64,000 nucleotides of DNA from Actinomycetes bacterium (GCA_021808665.1 JAKBBA010000002.1:1-64000); one strand, 5' to 3'. Shown: positions 46,705 through 56,538, numbered from the stretch's first letter. Notes: generated by a model from the letters alone, not told the origin. Made by a program: numbers and translations.

Positions 46705-48647
46705 CCGACCTTCGCGAGGAGTCGGGCGAGCCGCCCGTAGGCTGGTCACGCGACGCTCTCGAAGAGCTCGACACAGCTATCAAGTTCGGGCGCGAGAACC
46801 TCCTAGGCCTCCAGCACGACGAGGGATGGTGGAAGGGCGAGTTGGAGACGAATGTCTCGATGGACGCCGAGGACGTGATGTTGCGCCACTTCCTGGGCAT
46901 TCTCGAACCGCAGCGCACCTCCAGGACCGCCGCATGGATCCGGTCACAACAGCTTGCAAGCGGCGGTTGGGCGACGTTCTACGGCGGCCCCGACGATATC
47001 TCGGTCACGGTCGAGGCGTATGTGGCGTTGAGGCTCGCCGGGGACTCTCGCGATGCCTCCCACATGCGACTCGCTTCGCAGTGGGTCAGTTCCCACGGCG
47101 GAATCGCCGCCACAAGGGTCTTCACCCGCATCTGGATGGCGGTCGTCGGGGCTTGGTCGTGGGAGGATCTGCCACTGGTCCCACCGGAGATAATGCTTTT
47201 ACCGAGTGGAATGCCACTAAACATTTATGATTTCGCATGCTGGGCCCGCCAGACTGTCGTAGCGATGAGCGTAGTTATGTCGTTTAAGCCGGCGGTGCCT
47301 CTGCCTTTCACCCTGCGAGAGCTGGACGCCGACACCGTGGCTGTATCAGGCACCCCACCCAGGAAGGCCCGACCAGCGTCGGTCCTCTACGAGCTTTTGG
47401 ACCGTGCAATCCACGCCTACGACAAAACGTCAGACTGGCTGCTACCAGCGCGTCTCATTCGAAGTGCTTCCCTAGCCAAAGCCGAACGTTGGATCCTGGC
47501 ACGCCAAGAGGCAGACGGCCTGTGGGGCGGCATCCAGCCGCCCGTGGTGTACTCGATCATCGCTTTGCGGCTTCTCGGCTACCCGCTCGACCACCCGGTC
47601 CTAGCAGCAGCGCTGCGAGGTCTTGACTCTTTCACCGTCGACGACGAGCGTGGCCTTCACCTAGAAGCATGCCAGTCCCCGGTGTGGGACACGGCCCTGG
47701 CTATGGTCGCGCTGAGCGACGTAGGCGTAGCTGGCGATGACCCCGCGATGCGTAAAGCTGCGCAGTGGCTGTTGGCAGAAGAGATACGAGCAAAGGGAGA
47801 CTGGTCCGTACGACGCCCCGAGGTACCGCCAGGGGGTTGGGCCTTCGAGTTCCACAACGACAACTATCCCGACGTCGACGACACCGCCGAGGTGATCCTT
47901 GCGCTACGCAAGGTACTGCCAGACTCCAAGATCGAAGCGGCCTGCCGACGCGGAGTGGAATGGTCCGTCGGCATGCAGGGCCGTTCGGGAGGATGGGGAG
48001 CATTCGACGCAGACAACGACAGCGCCACGGTAGCAAAGCTGCCTTTCTGCGACTTCGGGGAAGTGACCGACCCCCCTTCGGCTGACGTCACGGCGCACAT
48101 GGTCGAGATGCTCGCCGAGGAGAAAAACGTCGATCATTCGGTGATCCAAAGGGGCATCGACTGGCTCTGGGGATCCCAGGAGCCTGACGGTTCATGGTTC
48201 GGCCGGTGGGGTGTCAACTACGTCTATGGAACAGGAGCTGTAGTCCCGGCGCTAGTGGCGGCCGGGGTATCTAGAAGCGACCCTAGGATAAGAGCCGCCC
48301 TGCGATGGCTGGTCGACCACCAAAACAACGACGGAGGCTGGGGTGAGGACCTGAGGTCCTACGTAGAGGCCGAGTGGCGCGGGAAAGGAACTTCGACACC
48401 CTCGCAGACGGCCTGGGCGCTCCTCGCCCTTCTAGCTGGGGGAGAGCACTCAAGCGACGCTACACGGCGTGGTGTCGTCTGGCTGATAGAGAACCAAACT
48501 CCCGACGGAGGCTGGAACGAACCTTGGTTCACGGGAACTGGGTTCCCGTGGGACTTCAGCATCAACTACCACCTCTACAGGATCGTCTGGCCGCTCATGG
48601 CCCTCGGCAGATACGCGGCGGCGGTCTCAAACTCGGAGACGGCGTGA
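46701..48647 (+). CDS. shc: Squalene-hopene cyclase
   Basis: Shc folds squalene into hopene or hopanol at the membrane surface. The TTG at 46701 overlaps the previous stop (TTGA) and follows a GAGAGGGAG site. Residues upstream in the same frame belong to the other gene. The 648-residue protein has the catalytic DVDD at 391 to 394 and repeated QW motifs (ERWILARQEADGLWGG, QEPDGSWFGRWG, NQTPDGGWNEPWF). Length is normal. The stop overlaps the next gene's GTG. Confidence 0.95.
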   Translation: MTDLREESGEPPVGWSRDALEELDTAIKFGRENLLGLQHDEGWWKGELETNVSMDAEDVMLRHFLGILEPQRTSRTAAWIRSQQLASGGWATFYGGPDDISVTVEAYVALRLAGDSRDASHMRLASQWVSSHGGIAATRVFTRIWMAVVGAWSWEDLPLVPPEIMLLPSGMPLNIYDFACWARQTVVAMSVVMSFKPAVPLPFTLRELDADTVAVSGTPPRKARPASVLYELLDRAIHAYDKTSDWLLPARLIRSASLAKAERWILARQEADGLWGGIQPPVVYSIIALRLLGYPLDHPVLAAALRGLDSFTVDDERGLHLEACQSPVWDTALAMVALSDVGVAGDDPAMRKAAQWLLAEEIRAKGDWSVRRPEVPPGGWAFEFHNDNYPDVDDTAEVILALRKVLPDSKIEAACRRGVEWSVGMQGRSGGWGAFDADNDSATVAKLPFCDFGEVTDPPSADVTAHMVEMLAEEKNVDHSVIQRGIDWLWGSQEPDGSWFGRWGVNYVYGTGAVVPALVAAGVSRSDPRIRAALRWLVDHQNNDGGWGEDLRSYVEAEWRGKGTSTPSQTAWALLALLAGGEHSSDATRRGVVWLIENQTPDGGWNEPWFTGTGFPWDFSINYHLYRIVWPLMALGRYAAAVSNSETA

Positions 48648-50230
48648 CAGGCGGCGGCCTGCTTCTAATGGCCCCTCTACGACTTGAGGCCAGGGCTGTT
48701 TCCCAGGGCGCCCCTGACGCTCGCGTCGTTAGGACCGGTGCCGGGCCGCTTCGATCGTGCCGCAGCGTCGCCGAGCTCACAGCTGAGGTACCCTATCCCG
48801 GGAATCGGCGGTTCCCTAACCCGCTCCAGGACTCTGACTCGCCTACGAGGCCTGGGGCATCCCAGTCCCCCGTCCGTGCGGTGGCCGTCGCCGGCCTCGC
48901 AGGCGGCCTGCGCGACGACCTCGAGCCAGGGACCGTAGTCGTAGCGAACCGGGTCATAGACGAAGCGGGCAACGTCGCTGCCCAGCTGAGCTCGGCAGCA
49001 CTCTTGGCAGCCGAGCTCACCGCTCGCGGTCACAAGGCCGTCGTCGGCACCGTCATAAGCGCCAGGAATGTCGTGCAGGGTTCCCAGCGGCGTGCGGTAC
49101 TTGCGTCACTTGGAGCGGTAGCTGTCGACACCGAGACAGCCTGGCTGCTGACCAACGAGTGGGGGCTTCCGTCGGTCGCGGTGAGAGTGATAGTCGACAC
49201 TCCCGGAAGGGAACTGCGCTCCCTCGCCACTGTCACAAGCGGGATCAAGGCGCTCGGCGTGCTAAGCCGCGCAGCGCGCGTAATCGCCGAGTGGTCCGAC
49301 TCGCTCGACGAGCGTGAGATCGTCCTGGCCAGCCCCCGGTCCTTCTGCGCCGGCGTCGACCGGGCGATCCAAACTGTGGAGAAGGCGATCGACAAGTTCG
49401 GCGCTCCTGTCTACGTCAGGCGTCACATCGTCCACAACCGCCACGTGGTAGCCGACCTGGAGGCCCGTGGGGCGGTGTTCGTGCGTGACCTCGACGAGGT
49501 TCCCGACGGCGCCACCGTCATCTTCTCAGCTCACGGCGTCGCCCCTTCCGTGCGCCGCATAGCCGCAGATCGCGGTTTGAGCGTGGTGGATGCCACCTGT
49601 CCGCTGGTCTCCAAAGTCCATCACGAGGTCCGTCGTTTCGCCGCTCGGTCGATGCAGGTGGTGCTGATAGGCCACGCCGGGCACGACGAGACCGAGGGAA
49701 CCCTCGGGGAAGCTCCGAACATCTCGCTCGTCGAGATCCCCGCTGACGTCGCCCGCTTAGAGGTCAGCGACCCCGAACGGTTGGCCTATGTCACCCAGAC
49801 CACCTTGTCGCCTGACGACGTGGCTTCGGTCGTGGGAGAGCTGACACGCCGCTACCCGGGCGTGGTGGGCCCGGCGTCCGCCGATATCTGTTACGCAACG
49901 CAGAACCGCCAAGATGCTGTACGTATGATCGCGCCTAAATGCTCCATGGTGATCGTCGTCGGCTCGCCTAGCTCCTCGAACGCAAACAGGCTGGTGGAGG
50001 TGGCTCGACGACACGGGTCGAAGGCTGTCCTGGTCGAAGACGAACGAGACCTTCGCTTCGAGCACGTTCGAGGGGCCTCAGTGCTAGGAGTGACCGCAGC
50101 GGCCTCTACACCGCCACACGTCGTCGACGCTGTCGTCGACGCCCTTCGTTCCTTCGGTCCGACGCATATCACCCAGGTTTCTACAGTCGCCGAGAATGCT
50201 TCGTTCTCTCTCCCAATGGAGGTCAGATAA
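48644..50230 (+). CDS. HpnG nucleosidase fused to IspH reductase
   Basis: The GTG overlaps the shc stop (GTGA). Residues 1 to about 215 resemble hopanoid-associated phosphorylases (HpnG), which free adenine from adenosylhopane. The DTETAW segment (162 to 167) holds the conserved nucleosidase acid, and LAGGLRDDLEPGTVVV is typical. From about 223 the protein is IspH, which reduces HMBPP to IPP and DMAPP using a 4Fe-4S cluster held by C235, C319 and C416. HNRHVV and SSSNANRL mark the substrate site. The 528-residue chain has no frameshift. The HpnG part is less certain than the IspH part. Confidence 0.85.
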   Translation: MTGGGLLLMAPLRLEARAVSQGAPDARVVRTGAGPLRSCRSVAELTAEVPYPGNRRFPNPLQDSDSPTRPGASQSPVRAVAVAGLAGGLRDDLEPGTVVVANRVIDEAGNVAAQLSSAALLAAELTARGHKAVVGTVISARNVVQGSQRRAVLASLGAVAVDTETAWLLTNEWGLPSVAVRVIVDTPGRELRSLATVTSGIKALGVLSRAARVIAEWSDSLDEREIVLASPRSFCAGVDRAIQTVEKAIDKFGAPVYVRRHIVHNRHVVADLEARGAVFVRDLDEVPDGATVIFSAHGVAPSVRRIAADRGLSVVDATCPLVSKVHHEVRRFAARSMQVVLIGHAGHDETEGTLGEAPNISLVEIPADVARLEVSDPERLAYVTQTTLSPDDVASVVGELTRRYPGVVGPASADICYATQNRQDAVRMIAPKCSMVIVVGSPSSSNANRLVEVARRHGSKAVLVEDERDLRFEHVRGASVLGVTAAASTPPHVVDAVVDALRSFGPTHITQVSTVAENASFSLPMEVR

Positions 50231-51235
50231 GTGGGAGTACCCCTACGCCAGAGCCTGAAGATAGGCGCCTACCTTGCCCGCCAGAAGCTCGCTGGAAGGA
50301 AGAAGTTCCCTTTGATAGTCGAGCTCGAACCCCTCTTCGCGTGCAACTTGTCCTGCAACGGTTGCGGCAAGATCCAGTACCCAACGGAGATCCTCCGCAA
50401 ACGCCTGTCGGTCGAAGCGGCAGTCGCCGCTATCGAAGAGTGCGGCGCGCCTATGGTCTCGATAGCTGGCGGTGAACCGCTGTTGCACCCCGAGATCGAC
50501 AAGATGACGCAAGCTCTGCTCGACCGGGGCCGTTACGTCTACTTGTGCACGAACGCTCTGCTTTTGGAACGCAAGCTCGACCGTTTCAGCCCGGATCACC
50601 GTTTTAGCTGGGTTGTGCACATCGACGGTCTGAGAGAACGTCACGACGAGTCGGTCAGCAGGGAAGGGACCTTCGACAAGGCGGTTGACGCAATAGCGTT
50701 GGCGAAGGAGCGCGGGTTCAAGGTGACGACCAACACGACTTTTTTCTCGACAGACTCCCCCAAGACGATCCGGGAGGTCCTCGACTTCTTGAACGACGAT
50801 CTCGGCGTGGACCAGATGATGATTTCGCCTGGATACGCCTATGAGAAGGCCCCCGATCAGGTCCACTTTTTGAGCACCCGAACCTCCCAGGAGATCTTCG
50901 CGGAGGCGTTCGGCGATGGACGGCGCAAAAAGTGGCGCCTGAATCACAGTCCGCTCTTCTTGGACTTCTTGGAGGGCAAGGCCGACTTCCAGTGTACGCC
51001 GTGGGGCATACCGAGCTACTCGGTCTTCGGTTGGCAGCGTCCCTGCTACTTGATGGCCGACGGTTACACCGAAACCTACAAGGAGCTCGTTGACACCACC
51101 GACTGGGACCGCTACGGCAGGGGCCGAGACCCGAGGTGCGAGAACTGCATGGCTCACTGCGGCTACGAGCCGAGCGCCGTTCTGGCTACGACCAAGTCGC
51201 TTCGCCAGTCGATCCGTGCAGCGGTGGGTTCCTGA
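50231..51235 (+). CDS. hpnH: Adenosylhopane synthase, radical SAM
   Basis: HpnH attaches the 5'-deoxyadenosyl group to diploptene, the first step of the extended side chain. The 334-residue protein carries the radical SAM motif C38xxxC42xxC45 (CNLSCNGC), the SIAGGEPLLHP segment, and the C-terminal CENCMAHCGYEPSA cysteines typical of HpnH. The GTG follows the previous stop directly. The stop overlaps the next start by one base (TGATG). Confidence 0.94.
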   Translation: MGVPLRQSLKIGAYLARQKLAGRKKFPLIVELEPLFACNLSCNGCGKIQYPTEILRKRLSVEAAVAAIEECGAPMVSIAGGEPLLHPEIDKMTQALLDRGRYVYLCTNALLLERKLDRFSPDHRFSWVVHIDGLRERHDESVSREGTFDKAVDAIALAKERGFKVTTNTTFFSTDSPKTIREVLDFLNDDLGVDQMMISPGYAYEKAPDQVHFLSTRTSQEIFAEAFGDGRRKKWRLNHSPLFLDFLEGKADFQCTPWGIPSYSVFGWQRPCYLMADGYTETYKELVDTTDWDRYGRGRDPRCENCMAHCGYEPSAVLATTKSLRQSIRAAVGS

Positions 51236-52620
51236 TGGGTTTCGACCTCGCCGACCTCCTCAAGTCTCGGGTGGGCGAAGGGCCGCAGCTTTGGTCGCGC
51301 TACTTGAACCCACAGACGTCGAGAGTTCTGCACTCGGTCGGACTCGACCGTCAGTGGCTCAGGGCGCAAGGCCCCTACCTTTGGGACGACCGAGGGGAAT
51401 GCTACCTCGACTGGCTGGCAGGATTCGGCGTGTTCGGACTGGGACGCAACCACCCGGTGGTCGCCCGGGCGTTGCATCAGGTCCTCGACGCGGAGCTCGC
51501 CGACATGGTCAAGATGGATACGCCGCTGCTGGCTGGACTCCTTGGCGAGGCGCTGGTAGCAAAAGTCCCTCACCTTGACAGGGTTTACCTGTGCAACAGC
51601 GGGACCGAGGCGGTGGAGGCAGCGCTCAAATTCGCTCGGTACTACACCGGCCGGCCTCGTGTCCTTTACTGCGGGCACGCCTACCACGGTTTAACAGCGG
51701 GCTCCTTGTCGGTCAACGGCGGAAAGTCCTTCAAGGCCGGTTTCGGTCCGCTGCTGCCCGCCACGGAGATCCCCTTCGGAGATATCGCTGCCTTGGAGAA
51801 AGCCACCTCAAGGGGTGACGTCGCCGCGCTGATCGTAGAACCCGTCCAAGGCAAGGGGGTCCAGGTAGCGCCGCCAGGCTATCTTGCGGCCGCCGCCGGG
51901 GTCATGCACGCTAATAGGGCGCTGCTCATATGCGACGAGGTACAGGCGGGAATGGGACGGACCGGGCGGATGTTCAGCTTTGAACACGACGCTGTCGAGC
52001 CCGACATAATTACGGTGGCCAAGACGCTGTCTGGGGGTTACGTTCCTGTCGCGGCGACTATGACGCGCGAGGATATCTTCGGTTCTGTCTATTCGTCCAT
52101 GACGAGAGTGCTCGTGCACGACACCACCTACAGCCACAACAACATGGCGGCGGCGGCCGGTCTCGCTGCTCTTAGCGTGATCGACGACGAAGGGTTGTTG
52201 GCTAACGCTGCAGCACGCGGGCACGAACTCCGCTGTTCGCTGGAACGCAGCGCTTCACGCTTCGACTTCATCAAAGATGTGAGAGGACGCGGCCTCATGG
52301 TCGGGATCGAGTTCGGCTCTCCTAGCTCGCTGCGCCTCAAAGGCCGTTATAGTCCTCTCAGCGCGCTCCGCAAGGGCCTGTTCACCCAGATGGTCGTCTG
52401 CAAGCTCTTCAGTGAGCATCGGGTGCTCACCCAGACCGCTGCAGACCACATGGACGTCCTCAAGCTCCTACCTCCGTTGGCGACTACGTCAGAGGACATA
52501 CGGTGGTTCATGTCCGGCTTCGAGGCAGTTATGGACGAGATTCAGGCGAGCAGCCGACCCGTCTGGCAGTTCGCCAGGGGGCTTGCCTCGCGTTCCCTGG
52601 CGAGAAGTTCGCCGGGCTAG
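51235..52620 (+). CDS. hpnO: Class III aminotransferase for hopanoid side chain
   Basis: HpnO converts the aldehyde form of the bacteriohopane side chain to aminobacteriohopanetriol with PLP. The ATG at 51235 overlaps hpnH (TGATG) and gives 461 residues. Motifs: NSGTEAVEAALKFAR, HAYHGLTAGSLS, CDEVQAGMGRTG, and the PLP lysine in TVAKTLSGG. It is the last gene of the operon. The family can act on other amines, so the name relies on the operon. Confidence 0.85.
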   Translation: MGFDLADLLKSRVGEGPQLWSRYLNPQTSRVLHSVGLDRQWLRAQGPYLWDDRGECYLDWLAGFGVFGLGRNHPVVARALHQVLDAELADMVKMDTPLLAGLLGEALVAKVPHLDRVYLCNSGTEAVEAALKFARYYTGRPRVLYCGHAYHGLTAGSLSVNGGKSFKAGFGPLLPATEIPFGDIAALEKATSRGDVAALIVEPVQGKGVQVAPPGYLAAAAGVMHANRALLICDEVQAGMGRTGRMFSFEHDAVEPDIITVAKTLSGGYVPVAATMTREDIFGSVYSSMTRVLVHDTTYSHNNMAAAAGLAALSVIDDEGLLANAAARGHELRCSLERSASRFDFIKDVRGRGLMVGIEFGSPSSLRLKGRYSPLSALRKGLFTQMVVCKLFSEHRVLTQTAADHMDVLKLLPPLATTSEDIRWFMSGFEAVMDEIQASSRPVWQFARGLASRSLARSSPG

Positions 52621-52688
52621 CCGACCCCGACCCTGTCGGCGGCGGTATGGGACCTGGGATAAGCAGGTCGTAGACTCCCGAATGGCCC

Positions 52689-52694
52689 TACAAT
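52689..52694 (+). promoter_or_regulatory. Likely -10 element for infA
   Basis: TACAAT lies about 60 bases before the proposed infA start. No good -35 was found at the usual distance, so this is only a weak promoter call. Confidence 0.35.
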
Positions 52695-52751
52695 AGATAA
52701 TGGCAACACTTGGACTGCACGAGAATGCACGTCCCTACGAGAGGAAGCAAG

Positions 52752-52976
52752 CTGGCACAAGGTAAAGAAGACGCGATCGTGCTCGAAGGCACGGTGAGCG
52801 AGGCCCTGAAGAACGCCATGTTCAAAGTGGCCCTGACCAACGGGCACGAGGTTCTGGCGCACAACTCCGGCAAGATGAGAATGAACCGGATCAGGGTCCT
52901 ACCTGGAGACAAGGTCCAAGTCGAGATCAGCCCTTACGATCTGACCCGAGGCCGCATCACCTACCGCTACCGCTAG
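52752..52976 (+). CDS. infA: Translation initiation factor IF-1, probable CTG start
   Basis: IF-1 assists assembly of the 30S initiation complex. The S1-fold protein aligns from [14 protein letters not shown] to [36 protein letters not shown] is the family core. The usual IF-1 begins at exactly this place, and the only codon there is CTG at 52752, with AGAGG seven bases upstream. An ATG at 52725 and a TTG at 52710 are in frame but lack a good ribosome-binding site and would add 9 to 14 residues unlike the family. Confidence 0.85.
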   Translation: MAQGKEDAIVLEGTVSEALKNAMFKVALTNGHEVLAHNSGKMRMNRIRVLPGDKVQVEISPYDLTRGRITYRYR

Positions 52977-53242
52977 TCCTCTTCGGACTCCGTAGCGAGG
53001 ATCCCGTTCGCAGCTGACAAGGCGGTCGCAGCTTTGACGGCCTCCTCGTACACCGCGCTCAAATGCCCCAGTGATACCGCCGGGTCGACGCCTATGGGAG
53101 GGGGGCCGAGGGAACGCACTACCACGGCGGGGTCCTTCGCCGGCCGAATAGGTTGTACCTCGTCGGGAGCCTGATAGCCTGCCCCCCAGAACCTTATCTC
53201 GGCTTGGCGGCGGGCTGCGGCGGGCCTGCGACGCTTACTCAC
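52973..53242 (-). CDS. Small unknown protein coupled to the SNF2 helicase
   Basis: The 89-residue protein starts with a basic RRRPAAARR stretch, then [41 protein letters not shown], which should form two helices. No family was recognised. The GTG overlaps the helicase stop by four bases (GTGA), so it is translated after the helicase and may be a small partner. It converges on infA. Confidence 0.6.
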   Translation of the reverse strand: MSKRRRPAAARRQAEIRFWGAGYQAPDEVQPIRPAKDPAVVVRSLGPPPIGVDPAVSLGHLSAVYEEAVKAATALSAANGILATESEED

Positions 53243-56200
53243 GCTGCGAACTCCTCGCCGCCAGCCGCTGCGAGCTGCTCCTCCTCCACTAGGTCCTCCT
53301 CACGCAGGCCGAGGGCTACCCTCAACTGGTCTACTTCGAGGTCTCCGAGACTGCTCCTTGCGGGCAGAACCATCCCGGCGATCCGACGTTTGCCGGCGAC
53401 AATCTCCTCTACCCGCTCGTCAACTGTCCCCGGGCACACCAGACGGTGGCACATGACGGTCCCCTGCTGGCCGATCCGCCAAGCGCGGTCACGGGCTTGG
53501 TCTTCGACCGCTGGGTTCCACCACCGGTCGTAGAGGACGACGTGACGGGCTGCGGTCAGGTTCAGACCAGAGCCGCCGGCTTTGATGGACAATACGAGGG
53601 CGCCGGGACCGGACCCGGACTGGAACTGGGAGACCAGCTCGTCTCGGGCCGAGCGCGACAGGCCGCCGTGATAGCAACCAACGTCGAGCCCGCTGCGTCT
53701 GCTCAGGTGACCGGCGAGACGCTCTCCCCAACGGGCGAAGTGGGTGAAAACCAAGAGCCGCTCCCCCGCCGCAACGACGTCGTCGAAGATCTCTTCTAGA
53801 CGTGTGAGCTTACCCGAGCGGCTGTCGAGGACCCCGATCTCGTCCTGGTCGCCGAGGTAGGCGGCCGGGTGGTCGCATATCTGCTTGAGAGCTGTAATCG
53901 CCGCAAGCACTTGACCTTTGCGTTTGTTGGCGTCGCCCTCCAGGTCTCCTTTAACGAGCCGGTCAACGACGGCCTGGTACAGACCGATTTGCTCGGCGGT
54001 CATGGCGCAATGGTCGAGTCTGTCAACCTTGTCGGGGAGTTCGGCGGCGATCTCCGGCTCGTTCTTGGTCCGCCGGAAGATCAGCAGGCCATTAAGAGCC
54101 CGCAGTGCCGATTCCTGAGCGGACCTGCTCGAAGCTTGCGCACCGCCGGCTCCCGCCGTCGCCGGCACCGTACGCGAGAGGCTCTCGATAAAAGACGAGC
54201 GGCCACCGACCAGACCCGGATTGGTCCAGTCGAGGATCGCCCACAAGTCGCCGAGGCCGTTCTCCACTGGCGTCCCCGTGAGAGCCAGCTTGTTGTGTGC
54301 GCGAAGACGCCTCAGTTCGCGCGCTGTCTCGTTGGTGTGGTTCTTGATCACCTGGGCCTCGTCGACCACAACCCTCCGCCAAGAAATCGCCGACAACGCC
54401 TCAATGTCGCGTACCGCAGTGGCGTAGGTCGTCAGCACCACGTCGTGGCCGTGGGCAAGTTTGGCTATCGCGACCCCCTCGGCGCGGCGCGGCCCGTGGT
54501 GCAGCACAACTCTAAGCCTCGGCGTGAAGCGGCGCGCCTCGGCGTGCCAGTTACCTAGAACCGCCGGCGGGCATATCACCAAAGACGGGCCGTGACCGAC
54601 GTCGGAGATCATGTGAGCGAGAACCGTCGGGGTCTTGCCGAGCCCCATGTCCATGGCCAAGCAACCTCCTAGGCCGGACCTGTCCAAGAACCCGAGCCAA
54701 CCGCCCGCTTCGGCCTGGTAGCTGCGAAGCTGACCTGCGAAGCCGTCCGGGGTGTCGATAGGTGCCGGCGGGTGGGTGGTGGCACCCCGCAGGAGCTCCG
54801 CCGCCCAGCCGGTCCCGTCGACTCGGACAGGGCCTGCAAGGCTGAGGCCTTCGATCCCCACCGCGTGGCGGATCATCTCCGCCCCCGACATCTGCGTGAT
54901 CGATGCCCGCTCCGCAAGGGCGGCGCTTGCTGCCGCGAGGTCGTCTCGGTCCAGGTGAACCCAGCGACCCCGCACCTTCACCAGCGGCGAGGCTTCTTTG
55001 GCCAACCGGGCGATCTCAGCGGCGCTGAGCTCCAAGTCACCGAAGAGCACGCTCCAGCGAACGTTAGCCAGTTGGCTTATCCCCACCTGCGACTGGCCGT
55101 CGAGAGCCTCCGCGAAAAGGCGTAGCTGAGGGTTGGGTCGACGCTTGGACACGAGAGGCAGCATCACCTCGAAACCCGCGTCCACCAGCGCCGGACCAGT
55201 CTCGAACATCAGGTCCGCTGCCTCGTCGGTGTCAAGGAGCACCTGACCCCTCCGTGTGGTCGGGCGCTTGAGCGCAGGAACAAGGCGTTCCAATCTCCGC
55301 ATCTGCGCCTCCAGCTGGTGCGACTTCGCCCCCGAAGAAATGACCATCGCCGGCTCTACAGCCATCGGACGCTTGTCGACGCCTGTAGCCTCGACGGTGA
55401 GCAGCCACCCGCCGTCCTCCGCCGGCGGGTCGAGCCGAACTACGAGACCCACCCTCACACCAGTGGTTACCGCAGACGCCCAGCGCTTAAGGTCTTCGAT
55501 ACTGCGGGACGCCGGCTCCGGCTCTGCGGCGAAAGGCTTCCCGTCGAGACCGTAGAGGAATGCTTCTCCCACCTCCGGACGCGTCGACGCGACAGGAGAC
55601 GCAGCAGGGCTCTCAAGTCGCGACGCCCCAGCTCGTGCCACGGCGTCCACGACAGCGGACAGGACCGACCTCGTCACAGCGTCCGGTGCGGTAGCGGGCT
55701 GTAGAGCAGCGACCGTACCCGGCATCCGTGTCACAAGGTCGTGGAGTCTCTCGCGCGATACCAGCGCCGGAAACCACCGGACCCTGAATCGACCGGGCCC
55801 CGGCCTGGACGGCGTCTGTGACTGAGACGTCGGGCGAAGCAGTGGCACCACGTGACCCTTGACGACGAGCTCGGTACCCCAGACTGCTACCTCACCGAGC
55901 CACCGCAGGCTTGGCCCGACGCCGTCGCCTCCCCTGCCAGCGGCGATGCCCACCAACCATCCGAGGGTCTGTGCCAGAGAGGCCGACCGGGCGACTGTCT
56001 CGGCGACGAATGTGTGACTAAGCGACGCGTGAGATTCCCAAGGTATGGTCGAACCCTCGGCTGCTTCGAGCAAGCGGTCCAGGTCCTCTGTCCCACACAC
56101 ACAGCCGGGTCCACCGGCCCAGACGACCACGCGGCCCTCTCCCCACGACACCTGAAGTTTGGGTACCCCAACTTCTAACGCCGGCTCGGGGGCGGCTTGC

Positions 56201-56538
56201 TCCGAGGTCCGCTCAGGACGTGCCTGCTCCTCCTGAGCGGACGCGTCCTCGCCAGACGGAGCGGGGCCAACCTTGCTTTGCGAGAGTTGGCCCGCAGAAG
56301 TGGGGGGGACTATCGGGTCGCCGCCGGCTCGCGCCAGCGCCTCGGCGAGCCTGGCACGCTCCGAATTGAGGTCAGCAAGGACCATTACCCTCAGGTCACC
56401 GTCCAAGCTCGAAGAGCTCGCAACAGCCGAGTCAGTCTCGTGGATGAGGCGCCGCAGCGTGGCTATCCATGCAAGGTGCTCTCTAGCCAGCAGCTCCACG
56501 TCTTGCTGAGATGCCCATCCTCCGGCCTCGGCCAGCAC
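53239..56538 (-). CDS. SNF2-family DNA-dependent ATPase/helicase
   Basis: The 1099-residue protein has a long N-terminal region (1 to about 590), including the SNF2-associated domain common in actinobacterial HelZ-like proteins. The helicase core follows: K635 in MGLGKTP is the Walker lysine, DEAQ lies near residue 725, and QARDRAWRIGQQG is the SNF2 motif VI. Such proteins move along DNA or remodel bound protein; the cellular role is unknown. A SWIM-finger partner gene is often found beside relatives, but here a different small gene follows. It stays within normal family length. Confidence 0.88.
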   Translation of the reverse strand: MLAEAGGWASQQDVELLAREHLAWIATLRRLIHETDSAVASSSSLDGDLRVMVLADLNSERARLAEALARAGGDPIVPPTSAGQLSQSKVGPAPSGEDASAQEEQARPERTSEQAAPEPALEVGVPKLQVSWGEGRVVVWAGGPGCVCGTEDLDRLLEAAEGSTIPWESHASLSHTFVAETVARSASLAQTLGWLVGIAAGRGGDGVGPSLRWLGEVAVWGTELVVKGHVVPLLRPTSQSQTPSRPGPGRFRVRWFPALVSRERLHDLVTRMPGTVAALQPATAPDAVTRSVLSAVVDAVARAGASRLESPAASPVASTRPEVGEAFLYGLDGKPFAAEPEPASRSIEDLKRWASAVTTGVRVGLVVRLDPPAEDGGWLLTVEATGVDKRPMAVEPAMVISSGAKSHQLEAQMRRLERLVPALKRPTTRRGQVLLDTDEAADLMFETGPALVDAGFEVMLPLVSKRRPNPQLRLFAEALDGQSQVGISQLANVRWSVLFGDLELSAAEIARLAKEASPLVKVRGRWVHLDRDDLAAASAALAERASITQMSGAEMIRHAVGIEGLSLAGPVRVDGTGWAAELLRGATTHPPAPIDTPDGFAGQLRSYQAEAGGWLGFLDRSGLGGCLAMDMGLGKTPTVLAHMISDVGHGPSLVICPPAVLGNWHAEARRFTPRLRVVLHHGPRRAEGVAIAKLAHGHDVVLTTYATAVRDIEALSAISWRRVVVDEAQVIKNHTNETARELRRLRAHNKLALTGTPVENGLGDLWAILDWTNPGLVGGRSSFIESLSRTVPATAGAGGAQASSRSAQESALRALNGLLIFRRTKNEPEIAAELPDKVDRLDHCAMTAEQIGLYQAVVDRLVKGDLEGDANKRKGQVLAAITALKQICDHPAAYLGDQDEIGVLDSRSGKLTRLEEIFDDVVAAGERLLVFTHFARWGERLAGHLSRRSGLDVGCYHGGLSRSARDELVSQFQSGSGPGALVLSIKAGGSGLNLTAARHVVLYDRWWNPAVEDQARDRAWRIGQQGTVMCHRLVCPGTVDERVEEIVAGKRRIAGMVLPARSSLGDLEVDQLRVALGLREEDLVEEEQLAAAGGEEFAA

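Noticed and set aside
48374..48643. N-terminal extension of the HpnG-IspH protein
   Set aside because: It lies wholly within shc in another frame. The GTGA overlap marks the real start.
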